Of a DNA stretch of 64,000 nt, positions 1-12,293 are shown in pieces (position 1 is the first letter of the stretch; every line of letters begins with the position of its first letter). The stretch covers positions 2,554,001-2,618,000 of the forward strand of contig NC_011891.1 in assembly GCF_000022145.1 (NCBI RefSeq). The letters are read 5' to 3'. Made by a program: the position numbers and the translations under genes. Origin of the DNA: Anaeromyxobacter dehalogenans 2CP-1 (GTDB lineage: Bacteria; Myxococcota; Myxococcia; Myxococcales; Anaeromyxobacteraceae). The notes beneath the pieces are model-generated. The model made no database searches, was not told the origin of the DNA, and saw only the letters and a list, made by a program, of their open reading frames with translations.

Positions 1-2673
<2,673 letters not shown>

Positions 2674-2796
2674 TCGGTTTTACCGGCGCTCGGGCGCGCG
2701 TGCGGCCGAGAAAACGACGGGCGCGAGACCGGCCGGTCCGCGCCCTCTCGGTCGAGCGCTTCGCCCCTGGCGAACGCCCGGCTCGTCCGGATCATC

Positions 2797-2982
2797 TCAC
2801 CCGGAGTAGTCGATGATCACCACGCCGCGGTCGCGGTCGCCAGGGTCACGGTCGCGGTCGTCGTGACCGCGCGGCCCCTCGTCCGGATAGGAGGGCACCG
2901 GGAGCTCGATCGACGGGCGGTCCTCGCGGCGCTGCTCGCGCTCACGCCGCTTGATCTCCTCGATGACGTAGGCGTCCAGCAT
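2797..2982 (-). CDS. Small charged hypothetical protein (61 aa)
   Basis: I do not recognise a family. From ATG at 2982 the product begins MLDAYVIEEIKRREREQRRE, a likely amphipathic helix rich in Arg/Glu, then a Pro-containing segment (SIELPVPSYPDEGP), an Asp/Arg-rich low-complexity stretch, and a hydrophobic end VVIIDYSG. GGAG lies 8 nt before this ATG, which favours it over ATG at 3000 or the longer frame from 3069. There is no signal peptide or membrane segment. It stands alone with long flanking gaps and a possible promoter at 3134-3162. The helix-plus-acidic-tail pattern looks like a real small gene rather than a chance frame, but function is unknown. Confidence 0.65.
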   Translation of the reverse strand: MLDAYVIEEIKRREREQRREDRPSIELPVPSYPDEGPRGHDDRDRDPGDRDRGVVIIDYSG

Positions 2983-3133
2983 GGCGGGTCTCCGGGCCAT
3001 CGTCCTCGCTGCAGCTGCAAGTCGCGTTCCTCGCGACCTCGTTCCCCTCCTCCGCGGCGCGGTTCGCACATCTCTAATGACGCATGGGCCCTTCGCGCCA
3101 ATTCACTTCGCCCCGGGAGGGCCCGGTTCAGTA

Positions 3134-3162
3134 AAGCATCCGTCGTCCCATCCGGGGGTCAA
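3134..3162 (-). promoter_or_regulatory. Possible promoter of small gene
   Basis: Minus strand TTGACC (3157-3162), 17-nt spacer, ATGCTT (3134-3139). It would give a leader of about 145 nt for the 61-aa gene. Weak -10. Confidence 0.3.
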
Positions 3163-3247
3163 CTGCGCGCGGCAGGATGTGCGCGCGGCGGCGCAGGCTG
3201 CGCCTCCCGGTGCAAACGTTGCCGCGGCGACACCACCCTGCCGGATC

Positions 3248-3691
3248 TCAGCGCAGCGACTCCGCCCGTGCCTTGAAGGCGTGCAGGTTGCGGGGGAGGT
3301 TCACCTTGGTGAGCTCGTCGCTGATCCGGTCGATCACGGCCTGCGGGACGAGGGGCGGCTTGGAGATGAGGATCTCGACGGAGTAGTGCGCGCGGGTGCG
3401 ATCGCCCTCGGGGTGGAGCTCCCAGGAGCCGTTCGAGACCTTCATGAGCTCGCCGGATTGGAGGGACCAGGTCACCTTGCGCGGGCGCTCCTCCTCGTGC
3501 CGGAGCACGTACTTGAAGCGCTTGATGCCGAGATCGAGCTCGTACTCCACCCGCTTGCCGGGCCCGCCGGCGAGCACGCGGCAGCCCTTGATGCCGGGCA
3601 CGAACTCGGGGTAGCGCGCGTAGTCCACGATCACGTCGTAGACGCGGTCGATGGGCGCGTCGATGACGACCTCCTGCGTGACGACCGACAT
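3248..3691 (-). CDS. SRPBCC (polyketide cyclase/COQ10-like) protein
   Basis: A 147-aa single-domain START-like fold protein that would hold a hydrophobic ligand in a helix-grip pocket. Family features are the opening strand QEVVIDAPIDRVYDVIVDY, RYPEFVPGIKGCRVL, and a C-terminal amphipathic helix (VIDRISDELTKVNLPRNLHAF). Members near the COQ10/polyketide-cyclase group often bind lipids or quinones; the substrate cannot be told here. AGGAGG sits 8 nt before the ATG. It follows glpX by 16 nt, so it is probably translated from the same message. No signal peptide. Confidence 0.8.
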   Translation of the reverse strand: MSVVTQEVVIDAPIDRVYDVIVDYARYPEFVPGIKGCRVLAGGPGKRVEYELDLGIKRFKYVLRHEEERPRKVTWSLQSGELMKVSNGSWELHPEGDRTRAHYSVEILISKPPLVPQAVIDRISDELTKVNLPRNLHAFKARAESLR

Positions 3692-3707
3692 CGGGGCCTC
3701 CTGAGGG

Positions 3708-4673
<966 letters not shown>

Positions 4674-4675
4674 GG

Positions 4676-5098
4676 TCAGGCTCCCTTCCCCGGGCCGGCG
4701 GGCGCCTCGCCGACCGAGAGCCGCGACAGCAGCTCCGGCGGCATGCGGCGCACGCGCCCCTCCAGGTCCACGCAGGCGTGGACGGTGGAGCCGGTGGCGA
4801 GCAGCTCGCCGCCCCGGACGATGCGGTACTCGAAGCGGGCCGAGGCGCGGCGCACCTCGGCGAGCGAGGTCTCCACCGCGACGAGGTCGTCGTAGCGGGC
4901 CGGACTGCGGTAGCTCACCTGCGCGTCCACCACCGGCAGCCGCAGCGCGTACGCCTCCTCGAAGTCCCGGTAGCGCAGCCCCTTGGCGCGGATGAACTCG
5001 TTCCGCCCCGCCTCGAAGAAGCGCAGGTAGTTGCCGTAATAGACGACGCCCATCTGGTCGGTGTCGCCGTAGATGACTCGGAGCTCCGTCTTCACCAT
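4676..5098 (-). CDS. YbgC-like acyl-CoA thioesterase
   Basis: A hotdog-fold 4HBT-family enzyme of 140 aa that would hydrolyse acyl-CoA thioesters in the cytoplasm. The active-site region VIYGDTDQMGVVYYGNYLRF matches the family motif; D14 corresponds to the catalytic Asp. Many relatives sit beside Tol-Pal genes, but here the neighbours are homoserine dehydrogenase (69-nt gap) and glpX (2-nt gap), so context does not settle the substrate. No membrane segment. The C-terminal tail after the domain is Gly/Pro/Ala-rich and short. Confidence 0.85.
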   Translation of the reverse strand: MVKTELRVIYGDTDQMGVVYYGNYLRFFEAGRNEFIRAKGLRYRDFEEAYALRLPVVDAQVSYRSPARYDDLVAVETSLAEVRRASARFEYRIVRGGELLATGSTVHACVDLEGRVRRMPPELLSRLSVGEAPAGPGKGA

Positions 5099-5167
5099 GC
5101 GTTCACCCTGGGCGCGGCGCGGCGCGGCGGCCGGCGCGGGGCCGGTCGCGGCGGGCGCGCGGCGCGG

Positions 5168-6493
5168 TCAGACGCTCTCGATGCGGATGAGGCGCGTCGG
5201 CGCGAGCGTGGTCGGGTCGCGGTCGATGTCGGCGATGGCGGCGCGCAGGTCCGCCTCGCGGGCCACGTGCGTCACGATCACGAGCGGCACCGGCTGGCCC
5301 TGGTCGTTCTGCTCCCGCTGCTGCACCGCCGCGATGGAGATGTGGCGGGCGGCGAGCTGCGAGGCGATGCGGGCGAGCACGCCGGGCGCGTCCTGCACCG
5401 AGAAGTTCAGGTAGTACGCGCAGCGCACCTCGGCGTGCGGCCGCACCGAGACGAGCGGCTCGGCCGGCGGCAGCGGCACGCGCCCGGGGCTCCCGGCCAG
5501 GATGTTGCGGGTGAGATCGATGATGTCCGACACCACCGCGCTCCCGGTGGGCATCGCGCCGGCGCCCTGCCCGTACAGCATGGACGCGCCCAGCGCCTCC
5601 GAGTGCAGCACCACCGCGTTCATGGCCCCGCGCACGCCGGCGAGCAGCGAGCCTGCCGGGATGAAGGCGGGGTGCACGCGGGCCTCGAGCTGGTCCTGCG
5701 CGCCGGGCGCGGCGCCCTCGGCCGGGCCGCAGCGCCGGGCCACCGCCAGCAGCTTCAGCGCGTAGCCGAACTCGCGCGCCCACCGGAAGTCCTCCGGCTT
5801 CAGCGCCATGATGCCCTCGGTGAGCACGTCCGCGGGCAGGAGCGCCGCCCCGAACGCGAGCTGCGCGAGGACGCAGAGCTTCTGCGCCGCGTCGCCGCCC
5901 GACACGTCGAGCGTGGGGTCCGCCTCGGCGTACCCGAGCCGCTGCGCCTCGGCCAGCGCCCGCTCGATGGGCTCGCCCTTCTCGGCCATGGCGGTGAGGA
6001 TGAAGTTGGTGGTGCCGTTGACGATGCCGTGCAGCGCGGTGATCCGGTCGGAGGCGAGCGCCTCGCGGAGCGTGCGGATGATGGGCACGCCGCCGCAGAC
6101 CGCGGCCTCGTAGTAGACGTCCACGCCGCGGGCGCGGGCGAGCCGGAAGATCTCGTCGCCGCGCGCGGCCAGCAGCGCCTTGTTGGCGGTGACCACGTGC
6201 TTGCCGCGCTGCAGCGCCCCGCACACCAGCTCGAACGCCTGGTCCACGCCGCCGATGAGCTCGACCACCACCTGGATGCCGGGGTCCTCGAGCAGGTCCT
6301 CGAGCCGCGTGGTGAGCAGCGCCGGATCGACGTCGATCGAGCGCTCCTTCTCCAGGTCGCGCAGCGCCACGCGCCGGACCACGATCCGCCCGCCCAGCCG
6401 CGCCTCGATGTCCCCAGCGTGCTGCCGCAGGATGGACAGCACCCCGCCGCCGACCACGCCGAACCCGGCGATCCCGATCCCGACCTCGCGCAT
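5168..6493 (-). CDS. hom: Homoserine dehydrogenase
   Basis: NAD(P)-dependent reduction of aspartate semialdehyde to homoserine, at the branch to threonine and methionine. From ATG 6493 the 441-aa protein has an N-terminal Rossmann motif (GIAGFGVVGGGVL), the catalytic-region segment GGVPIIRTLREAL then NGTTNFILTAM, substrate loop YAEADPTLDVSGGDAAQKL, and a C-terminal ACT domain (LNFSVQDAPGVLARIASQLA) for allosteric control by threonine. The frame is open much further upstream but that would overlap the lipoprotein gene entirely; the TGATG junction, sharing one base with the upstream stop, indicates translational coupling and fixes the start. Confidence 0.95.
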   Translation of the reverse strand: MREVGIGIAGFGVVGGGVLSILRQHAGDIEARLGGRIVVRRVALRDLEKERSIDVDPALLTTRLEDLLEDPGIQVVVELIGGVDQAFELVCGALQRGKHVVTANKALLAARGDEIFRLARARGVDVYYEAAVCGGVPIIRTLREALASDRITALHGIVNGTTNFILTAMAEKGEPIERALAEAQRLGYAEADPTLDVSGGDAAQKLCVLAQLAFGAALLPADVLTEGIMALKPEDFRWAREFGYALKLLAVARRCGPAEGAAPGAQDQLEARVHPAFIPAGSLLAGVRGAMNAVVLHSEALGASMLYGQGAGAMPTGSAVVSDIIDLTRNILAGSPGRVPLPPAEPLVSVRPHAEVRCAYYLNFSVQDAPGVLARIASQLAARHISIAAVQQREQNDQGQPVPLVIVTHVAREADLRAAIADIDRDPTTLAPTRLIRIESV

Positions 6494-7074
6494 CACTTGC
6501 CTCCGACCCGGTACGAGCCGAGCACCGCCCGCACCTGCGGCGCCACGTTCCCCTCCACCACCGCCCACGTCTCGATCCGCACCGGCCCGACGCCCGGCGC
6601 GTAGGTGATCTCGAGGACGTTGTCGGTGGTCGGCCCGGCCCGGTTGTGCGCCCGCACGCGCACGCAGCCCTCGAAGCGGCCCGCCGGCGTCTCCGCCGTC
6701 TCGCCCACGGCGGCGATCTCGTAGCGCTCGGTGGAGCTGGCCGAGACGACCGAGGTCCACTGCTGGCCCTGCGCCAGCGGCGCGCAGAGCAGCCGGCGCA
6801 GCCGGTCGTGCACGCAGGCGCCGTCCGCGCGCAGCTCGCCGCGATCGCTGTCGCGGAAGTAGCCGTCGGCGGTCCGCTCCAGGATCCGCACGGTGCGGAG
6901 GGCGCCGCGGCGCTCGGGCGGCAGCGCCGGCGACTCGTCCACGTACGTCCAGCTGTTCCCGACCGCGAGCGGGAAGTACTCGGCCGGCGCGGCGGCGCGG
7001 GGCGCGGCCGGCGCCGGGGCGCGCGCGCAGGCGAGCGCGAGCGCGAGGATCGGGACCAGGGTGCGGAGCGTCAT
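6493..7074 (-). CDS. Hypothetical lipoprotein
   Basis: A 193-aa predicted lipoprotein: a short positively charged start, then a hydrophobic segment ending in LALAC, with Cys16 as the lipidated residue. The mature part opens with a Pro/Ala linker and then EYFPLAVGNSWTYV, a motif seen at the start of many secreted proteins of unknown role; the rest looks beta-rich, with two Cys (ACVHD and LLCAPL) that could pair, plus a third in EGCVRV. Function unknown. It precedes hom with a one-base overlap. A good -10 box (TAAGAT) lies only 9 nt upstream of the ATG. Confidence 0.75.
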   Translation of the reverse strand: MTLRTLVPILALALACARAPAPAAPRAAAPAEYFPLAVGNSWTYVDESPALPPERRGALRTVRILERTADGYFRDSDRGELRADGACVHDRLRRLLCAPLAQGQQWTSVVSASSTERYEIAAVGETAETPAGRFEGCVRVRAHNRAGPTTDNVLEITYAPGVGPVRIETWAVVEGNVAPQVRAVLGSYRVGGK

Positions 7075-7083
7075 GAGGGTCGC

Positions 7084-7089
7084 ATCTTA
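7084..7089 (-). promoter_or_regulatory. -10 box close to lipoprotein start
   Basis: Minus strand TAAGAT (7084-7089) ends 9 nt before the ATG at 7074. No convincing -35 is seen. If used, the mRNA would have a leader of only a few nucleotides. Confidence 0.4.
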
Positions 7090-7126
7090 GCGGAAAGCCG
7101 GCGCGAGGTGGCCCCCGCGGCCGCGC

Positions 7127-8017
7127 CTACTTGCCGGCCACGCGGCCGGCCTCGGCGTCGCGGGCGCGCAGCTCGGCGAGCGCGTCGCGCGCCGCGGCGC
7201 GGACCCGCGGCTCGGGGTGGCCGGCCTCGAGCGTGAGCAGGTACCCCTTCGCCTCGGGCCCGCCGATGTCGCCGATGATGCGCACCAGCGCCAGCGCCAT
7301 GCCGCCGTCGCCGCGCTGCGAGAGGTCGATGAGCGGTCCCACCGCCCGCGGGTCGCGGATCTGGCCGAGCGCGCCCACCGCGAGGTGCGCCACCTCCGGC
7401 TCCGGATCGCGCAGCCGCTCCACGAGCGCCGGCACCGCCTCGCGGGCGCGCCGCTCGCCGGCCACCCGCACGGCGTGCCGCCGCACCCGCGCGTCGTCGG
7501 CGCCGAGATCGCGCACCACGGCGCCGGTGGGCTTCGCGTCCTCCGCCGTCGCCAGCGCGAGCGCCTCGGCCGCGCCGCGCGCCCCGAGGGCCAGCGCGGA
7601 CCGCCACGCCTCGGCGGGACCGGCCGCGAGCGTGGCGGCGCCGGCGGCGGTCTCGCGCACGGCGGTGCCGTCGACCCCGTCGGCCGGGACGAGCTCCAGC
7701 AGCACCGCGGTCTCCACCCGCGCCACGCCGCCGGGCGGGCCGGGCACGAACCGGATGCCCACCACGTCCACGCGCGCCTGGTGCGGGCGCTTCCCCTCGC
7801 CGAGGCGAAACCCGGCGCCGGCGAGCGCGTCGCGCGCGGCGGACTCGAGGGCGGCGGCGTCCAGGCCGGCCTCCACGAGCGGTCCGGCCAGCGCCCCGGG
7901 CTCGGCGCGGATCGACACCACGTGCACCGGCGGTGTCCCCGGCCGGCAGGCCGAGGCGAGGAGGAGCGCGCCCGCCGCGATCCCCACCCCCCTCCGCCAT
8001 CGCGCCGGTCCGGGCAT
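7127..8017 (-). CDS. HEAT-repeat lipoprotein
   Basis: From ATG 8017 the 296-aa protein has a basic N-terminus, a hydrophobic stretch and the lipobox LASAC (Cys24), so it should be lipid-anchored. The middle is an unassigned alpha/beta region; residues from about 180 on are HEAT-like repeats, e.g. DDARVRRHAVRVAGERRA, DPEPEVAHLAVGALGQIRD, and HPEPRVRAAARDALAELRA, each a helix pair typical of protein-binding scaffolds. It follows the HARE-HTH gene by 16 nt and may share its message. The longer frame upstream is composed only of Arg/Pro/Ala low complexity in the shadow of that gene and was not used. Confidence 0.8.
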   Translation of the reverse strand: MPGPARWRRGVGIAAGALLLASACRPGTPPVHVVSIRAEPGALAGPLVEAGLDAAALESAARDALAGAGFRLGEGKRPHQARVDVVGIRFVPGPPGGVARVETAVLLELVPADGVDGTAVRETAAGAATLAAGPAEAWRSALALGARGAAEALALATAEDAKPTGAVVRDLGADDARVRRHAVRVAGERRAREAVPALVERLRDPEPEVAHLAVGALGQIRDPRAVGPLIDLSQRGDGGMALALVRIIGDIGGPEAKGYLLTLEAGHPEPRVRAAARDALAELRARDAEAGRVAGK

Positions 8018-8033
8018 CGCGTTCGGCCGTGCG

Positions 8034-9908
8034 TCAGGCCTCGGGATCGCCGCGCCCGGGCTCCGGCGGCGGCGGCTCGGGAGCGCGCTCGCGCTCGGGC
8101 TCGGCCACCGGGGCCGCGGCCGGAGGCGGCGGCTCAGCGCGCTCCCGCGGCTCGGAAGGCAGAGGCGGAGGCGACGCCTGCGGCGCGGACTCCGGCACCG
8201 CGACCGGCCAGGCCGGCTCGCCGGAGGCGGCGGCCCCGGCGGCGGGCGCAGCGCCCTCGACCGGTGCGCCCGCGGGCTGCGGGCCGGCGCCCTCGCGGTT
8301 GCGCCCGCGGCCGCCGCGGCGGCGGCGGCGGCGACGACGGCGGCGGCGCTCGCCGGTGCCGGGCTCGCCCGCGGCGCCGTTCGCGGCGACCTCCGCCGGC
8401 TCGTCCTCGCCCTCGGGGCCCTCGGCACCCTCCGGCCCCTCGTCCTCGCCGCCCTCCTCGTCGTCCTCGAGCGGTCCGGCGCCGGGCGGGAGCGCGGCGG
8501 GGAGCTCCTCCACCGCCAGCTCCGCCGGGACCTCGACCACGCGCGCGGCGGCGGCGCCCGCGAGCTCGGCCACCTCGGGCGCCTCGGGCGACGACGCCTC
8601 GACGGCGATGCCCCCCGCCGCGGGGCGCGGACGCTCGTCGCGCCGCGGCTCGCGCCGCTCCTCCCGCCGGCGGTCGCGATCGCCGCGATCCTCGCGCCGG
8701 TCGCGCTCCTCGCGCCGCGCCAGGCGGGCGGACTCCTCCGCCGCGGCGGCCGCGGCGGCGGCCTGGAAGAACGCGTCGTCCACCTCCGGCACCACCACCG
8801 GCACGCAGCCGACGCCGGCCTCGACCAGGGCCTCGGCGAAGCCCTCGCCGCAGAGCAGGATGACCGGGAGCTGGCCGGCGGCGGACGCCTCGCCGCGCGC
8901 GTCGCGCGCCGCGTCGCCCGCGGTGACCACGACGCCGATCTGCGCGCCGTAGTGGACGAGGTCGCGGCGCAGGTCCGTCACGTCGCGGCGGGACGCCTCG
9001 GTGCCGGTGCGAACGATCCGGACCGCGTGGCGCAGGTCCGCGAGCCCCATGCGCTTCCGCGCCGTGCAGACCACGTGCTCGCGGCCGCGCTTGGCGACCT
9101 TCACCTCGCGGTAGCCGAGCTTCTCGAGCATCCGGATGGCGACGTGCTCGACCGTGGGCGGCTCGCACTCGCGCAGGCGGCGCCGCAGGGCGGCCAGCGC
9201 GGCGCGGCGCAGGTCGCCGGGGGCGGCGGCCGCGGGGCGCGGGGCCGGCGCGGCGGGACGCTCGCCGGGCTCGGGCTGGGCGATGAGCGTGACGGCCTCG
9301 CCCTCGACCTGGAAGAGCGGGTGGCGGCCGGCCGCCTCGCGCCGGCGGTTGTCCTCGGCGAGCGCGGCGGACAGCGACGCCGTGTCGCGGACGAACGCGT
9401 CCGGCATGAGCATCCGCTCGGCGCCCTGCAGCGCGATCTCCGCCAGCGTGAGCGCGCGGCCGGCGCCGGCCAGGATCTCGTAGGCGACCTCGGCGGGCGG
9501 CGGGAAGCGCCGCGCGCGGCGATCCTCCTCCTCGCGGCGTCGGCCGCGGCCGGCCTCGCCGCGTCCGGTCGCCCGCGCCATCTCGCGCGAGGGCGCCGGG
9601 TGTCGCTCCCGCCCGCGGTAGGGCAGCTCGTTCTCGGGCGGCGGCTCGATCAGGTTGTCGAGGCCGTGGGGATCCTCGTCCAGGGCCCACTCCGACAGGG
9701 CGAACGTGCCGGGTTGCACCGGCAGCATGCGGCGATCGGCGTGGGGGAGCCGGCAGTGCGCGGCGAGCTGATCCGCCAGGGTTTCCTCCGGGATCTTGCC
9801 GACATGGTCGAGCAGGTTCTCCCGGATGGCGATCTCGGCGATCTTCCTGAAGTGGAGAGGCTTCCCCTCGCGCCGCAGCACCTCGATGGCGGCTTCGGTG
9901 AAGGTCAT
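8034..9908 (-). CDS. HARE-HTH protein with Mrr-like domain and disordered tail
   Basis: A 624-aa fusion. Residues 1-75 (MTFTEAAIEVLRREGKPLHF, then KIAEIAIRENLL) match the HARE-HTH winged helix found in ASXL, RpoE-delta and restriction systems. A second, more divergent winged-helix-like unit lies around 135-210 (VAYEILAGAGRALTLAEIAL). Residues 230-375 resemble the Mrr restriction-endonuclease fold (MLEKLGYREVKVAKRG, then GAQIGVVVTAGDAARDAR, then VILLCGEGFAEAL), but the acidic residues and QxK expected of an active Mrr site are not evident, so it may be a degenerate nuclease used for DNA binding. From 385 the tail is charged low complexity: Arg/Asp/Glu-rich, acidic 480-505, then eleven consecutive Arg (521-531), then Pro-rich. 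Start chosen at ATG 9908, where the HARE domain begins. Confidence 0.75.
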   Translation of the reverse strand: MTFTEAAIEVLRREGKPLHFRKIAEIAIRENLLDHVGKIPEETLADQLAAHCRLPHADRRMLPVQPGTFALSEWALDEDPHGLDNLIEPPPENELPYRGRERHPAPSREMARATGRGEAGRGRRREEEDRRARRFPPPAEVAYEILAGAGRALTLAEIALQGAERMLMPDAFVRDTASLSAALAEDNRRREAAGRHPLFQVEGEAVTLIAQPEPGERPAAPAPRPAAAAPGDLRRAALAALRRRLRECEPPTVEHVAIRMLEKLGYREVKVAKRGREHVVCTARKRMGLADLRHAVRIVRTGTEASRRDVTDLRRDLVHYGAQIGVVVTAGDAARDARGEASAAGQLPVILLCGEGFAEALVEAGVGCVPVVVPEVDDAFFQAAAAAAAAEESARLARREERDRREDRGDRDRRREERREPRRDERPRPAAGGIAVEASSPEAPEVAELAGAAAARVVEVPAELAVEELPAALPPGAGPLEDDEEGGEDEGPEGAEGPEGEDEPAEVAANGAAGEPGTGERRRRRRRRRRRGGRGRNREGAGPQPAGAPVEGAAPAAGAAASGEPAWPVAVPESAPQASPPPLPSEPRERAEPPPPAAAPVAEPERERAPEPPPPEPGRGDPEA

Positions 9909-9977
9909 GTACGTCCTTGGACGGAGGTCACGAGCTGTCGGGGCCGCCAGCAGGCGGGCGGCCGCATCGGTACCCTC

Positions 9978-10006
9978 ATCTTCGTGCCGTGGACCGGGCC
10001 TGTCAA
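9978..10006 (-). promoter_or_regulatory. Candidate promoter of HARE-HTH gene
   Basis: Minus strand TTGACA (10001-10006), 17-nt spacer, GAAGAT (9978-9983). The -35 shares the palindrome TCAACGTTGA (10003-10012) with a TTGAAA on the plus strand (10009-10014) that could serve the divergent propeller gene. Confidence 0.45.
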
Positions 10007-10046
10007 CGTTGAAAGTGCCTGATTCCGCGATGATTCTTCCGGTTCG

Positions 10047-12281
10047 ATGATCCGGATCCGCACGGGTACCAGCTGGCGCCTCGACCCCGACCTGAGCGCC
10101 GCGCTTCGCCGCGCCGCCGGGCCGGCGCGGACCGCCGCCACCCGCGCCATCGTGGACGCCCTGGCCATCGAGGTGGACGGCATCGACATCGCCGGGGGCC
10201 GGGCCGAGGGCCCGCTCCTCCCCTCCCTGGAGGCGCTGCTGCGCGCGGTGGCGCGGGTGGTCGGGGGCGCCCCGCACGCCGCGGTGGCCTTCCACGAGGG
10301 CGCCCTGGAGCTGGTGCTGCGGCGGCGTGGCGCGAGCGCGCTCCTCACGCTCGTCTCGCTGGCCCGGCCGTCCGGTGTCCTCGCGCGGGACGTCGAGGTC
10401 GACCTCGATGCGCTCGCCGCCGCGGCCCTCGAGGCCGCCGCCGAGCTGTGCCGGGAGCTGGCCGAGGCCGCCCCCTCGGCTGCCCGGGACGCGAGCCGCC
10501 TGCGCGCCGCCGCGCGGGACCTGCGCCGGACCGAGGCGGCGCCGGCCCCCGGGCCGCGGCCGCCGGTGCGTGCCCGCCGGCCGGGTCCCACCCCGCGCCC
10601 GGGGCGCGTCGCCTGCACGGTGGAGCTCGCCGACGACGAGGGCGTCCTCCTCGCCTACCCCGGTGGCCGGCCCGACCTCGGCTCGCTGCTCGCGCCGGGG
10701 ACGGTGCGGGTGCTGGCCGAGGACGGCGCCGAGCTGCTCGCGCTGCACGGATTCCCGTTCCTCGCGCTGCGCGACCTGGTCGCGGCCGCGGGCGCGATCG
10801 TGGGGGCGGTCCGGCGCCGCGAGGCCGCGCTCGAGGTCCCGCTCTCCCGGGCCGGCCGCGCGCCGGCGCGCACCCTGGAGCTGGACCTCGCCGGCGGGCG
10901 GGTGCGCGCCGGCGGCGTGGCGCGGCCGGCGCCGCCGCTGGCGCTGGCGAGGGCGGTGGCCGAGGCCGCGCTCGACCTCTGCCGCCTGGCGCGCGCGCGC
11001 AACCCGCGCCAGTCGGAGAACGCGTACCTGGCCGAGCTGGAGGCGGCCGCGGCGGAGCGGCTGGCGCAGGTGGAGGAGCTGGCCGGCGGCGATCTCTCCG
11101 CCGGCGCCTCCGCCGGCGAGGCCCGAGCGCGCGGCCCCGCCGGCGCCGCCGGCGCACCGCTCGGCCCCGGGCGCCTGCGGCGGCTCTCCTTCCGCCGCGC
11201 CTGGTCGGTGGACGTGGGCGCGCCGGCCGGCCCCGGTCTGTGGAACGCCGGGGCGCTCACGGTCGCCGCCGGTGCCGAGGCGGTGGTCGCGGTGGACCGC
11301 GCCCGCGGCGAGGTGGCGTGGCGCGCCGCCGGCGGCCTCCGGGTGGCGCCGCTGCCCGGCGCGGCGCTGGTGTTCCGGCCCGGGAGGCTGGAGGCGCTCG
11401 CGCTCCGCACCGGGCGGCTGCGCTGGGGCCGGACGCCGCCGGGGGCGGATCCGGACGGCGCGGTCGCGCTCGCCGGCGGGCCGGTGGTGCTGGTGGAGCC
11501 GGGGGCGCTCACCGGGCTCGAGGCCGCCACCGGGCGCACGCTGTGGCGCCTGGAGCTCCCCGGGCGTCCGCGCCTGCGGGCGGCTGCGTTCGGCGGCGTC
11601 GCCGTGGCCGCCTCGGACGCCGGCTTCGTCTACGCGGTGGACGCGGCCGGACGGCTGGCCTGGCGCGTGCGCGCGCCCGGCGCGCCCTGCTGCGCGCCCT
11701 CCTCCGGCGCCGGCGCCTGCCTGGTGCTGGCCGAGGCCGGCGCCGGGACGGCGCTCCTCGCGCTCGACCCGTCCACCGGCGCGCGCCGCTGGGAGGCGCC
11801 GCTCGACCTCGTCCCCGCCGGCCCGCCCATCGCGTGGGGCCCGCGCCTCGCGGTGGTCGGGACCGTGGGCGGCGATCCGGCCGTCACCGCGCTGCGCGGC
11901 GACGGCAGCGCGGACTGGACCGACGCCCCGCCGCTCGCCGGCGCGCCCGCGGCGGCCGCCGCCGGGCCGCTGCTCGCGCTCCGCGACGCCGCCGGCGCGC
12001 TGGTGGCGCTCGGGCGCGACGGCGCGGTGCGCTGGAGCCGGGCCGCGCCGCCCGGCCACCTGCCGCCCGGGGCGGCCGCGCCGGCGGTGGCGCGCGGGAC
12101 GCTGCTCGTGCCGGGCGAGGGGATCGCCTGCCTGTCGCTGCGCAGCGGGGAGCCGGTGGGCGCGATCGCGGCGGTGGCCCCCGCCCGGCTGACGGTGGAC
12201 GGCGCCCTTCGCGTCGCCGCGATGGACCTCGACGGCCTGACCACCGGGTTCCGGCTCGCCACCCACCTCAGCGTGGTGTGA
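10047..12281 (+). CDS. PQQ-repeat-like beta-propeller protein
   Basis: A 744-aa protein without a signal peptide. Residues 1 to about 390 are Ala/Arg/Leu-rich, mostly helical and unassigned, including a likely coiled segment around 330-360 (QSENAYLAELEAAAAERLAQ). The C-terminal half is a beta-propeller of PQQ-enzyme/WD-like repeats, each ending in a Trp-containing strand: VDRARGEVAWRA, LRTGRLRWGR, LEAATGRTLWRLEL, VDAAGRLAWRVRA, LDPSTGARRWEAPL, LGRDGAVRWSRAA. There are no dehydrogenase-specific residues, so an enzymatic PQQ role is unlikely; it is probably a protein-interaction propeller. It is divergent from the HARE-HTH gene across 138 bp and convergent with the phosphoesterase gene (12-bp gap). 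Confidence 0.75.
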   Translation: MIRIRTGTSWRLDPDLSAALRRAAGPARTAATRAIVDALAIEVDGIDIAGGRAEGPLLPSLEALLRAVARVVGGAPHAAVAFHEGALELVLRRRGASALLTLVSLARPSGVLARDVEVDLDALAAAALEAAAELCRELAEAAPSAARDASRLRAAARDLRRTEAAPAPGPRPPVRARRPGPTPRPGRVACTVELADDEGVLLAYPGGRPDLGSLLAPGTVRVLAEDGAELLALHGFPFLALRDLVAAAGAIVGAVRRREAALEVPLSRAGRAPARTLELDLAGGRVRAGGVARPAPPLALARAVAEAALDLCRLARARNPRQSENAYLAELEAAAAERLAQVEELAGGDLSAGASAGEARARGPAGAAGAPLGPGRLRRLSFRRAWSVDVGAPAGPGLWNAGALTVAAGAEAVVAVDRARGEVAWRAAGGLRVAPLPGAALVFRPGRLEALALRTGRLRWGRTPPGADPDGAVALAGGPVVLVEPGALTGLEAATGRTLWRLELPGRPRLRAAAFGGVAVAASDAGFVYAVDAAGRLAWRVRAPGAPCCAPSSGAGACLVLAEAGAGTALLALDPSTGARRWEAPLDLVPAGPPIAWGPRLAVVGTVGGDPAVTALRGDGSADWTDAPPLAGAPAAAAAGPLLALRDAAGALVALGRDGAVRWSRAAPPGHLPPGAAAPAVARGTLLVPGEGIACLSLRSGEPVGAIAAVAPARLTVDGALRVAAMDLDGLTTGFRLATHLSVV

Positions 12282-12293
12282 GCCGCGGTCGGT

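Noticed and set aside
8250-8360. Simple-sequence repeat as a separate element
   Set aside because: The CGG/GCG-rich run is the coding sequence of the poly-Arg tail of the HARE-HTH protein.
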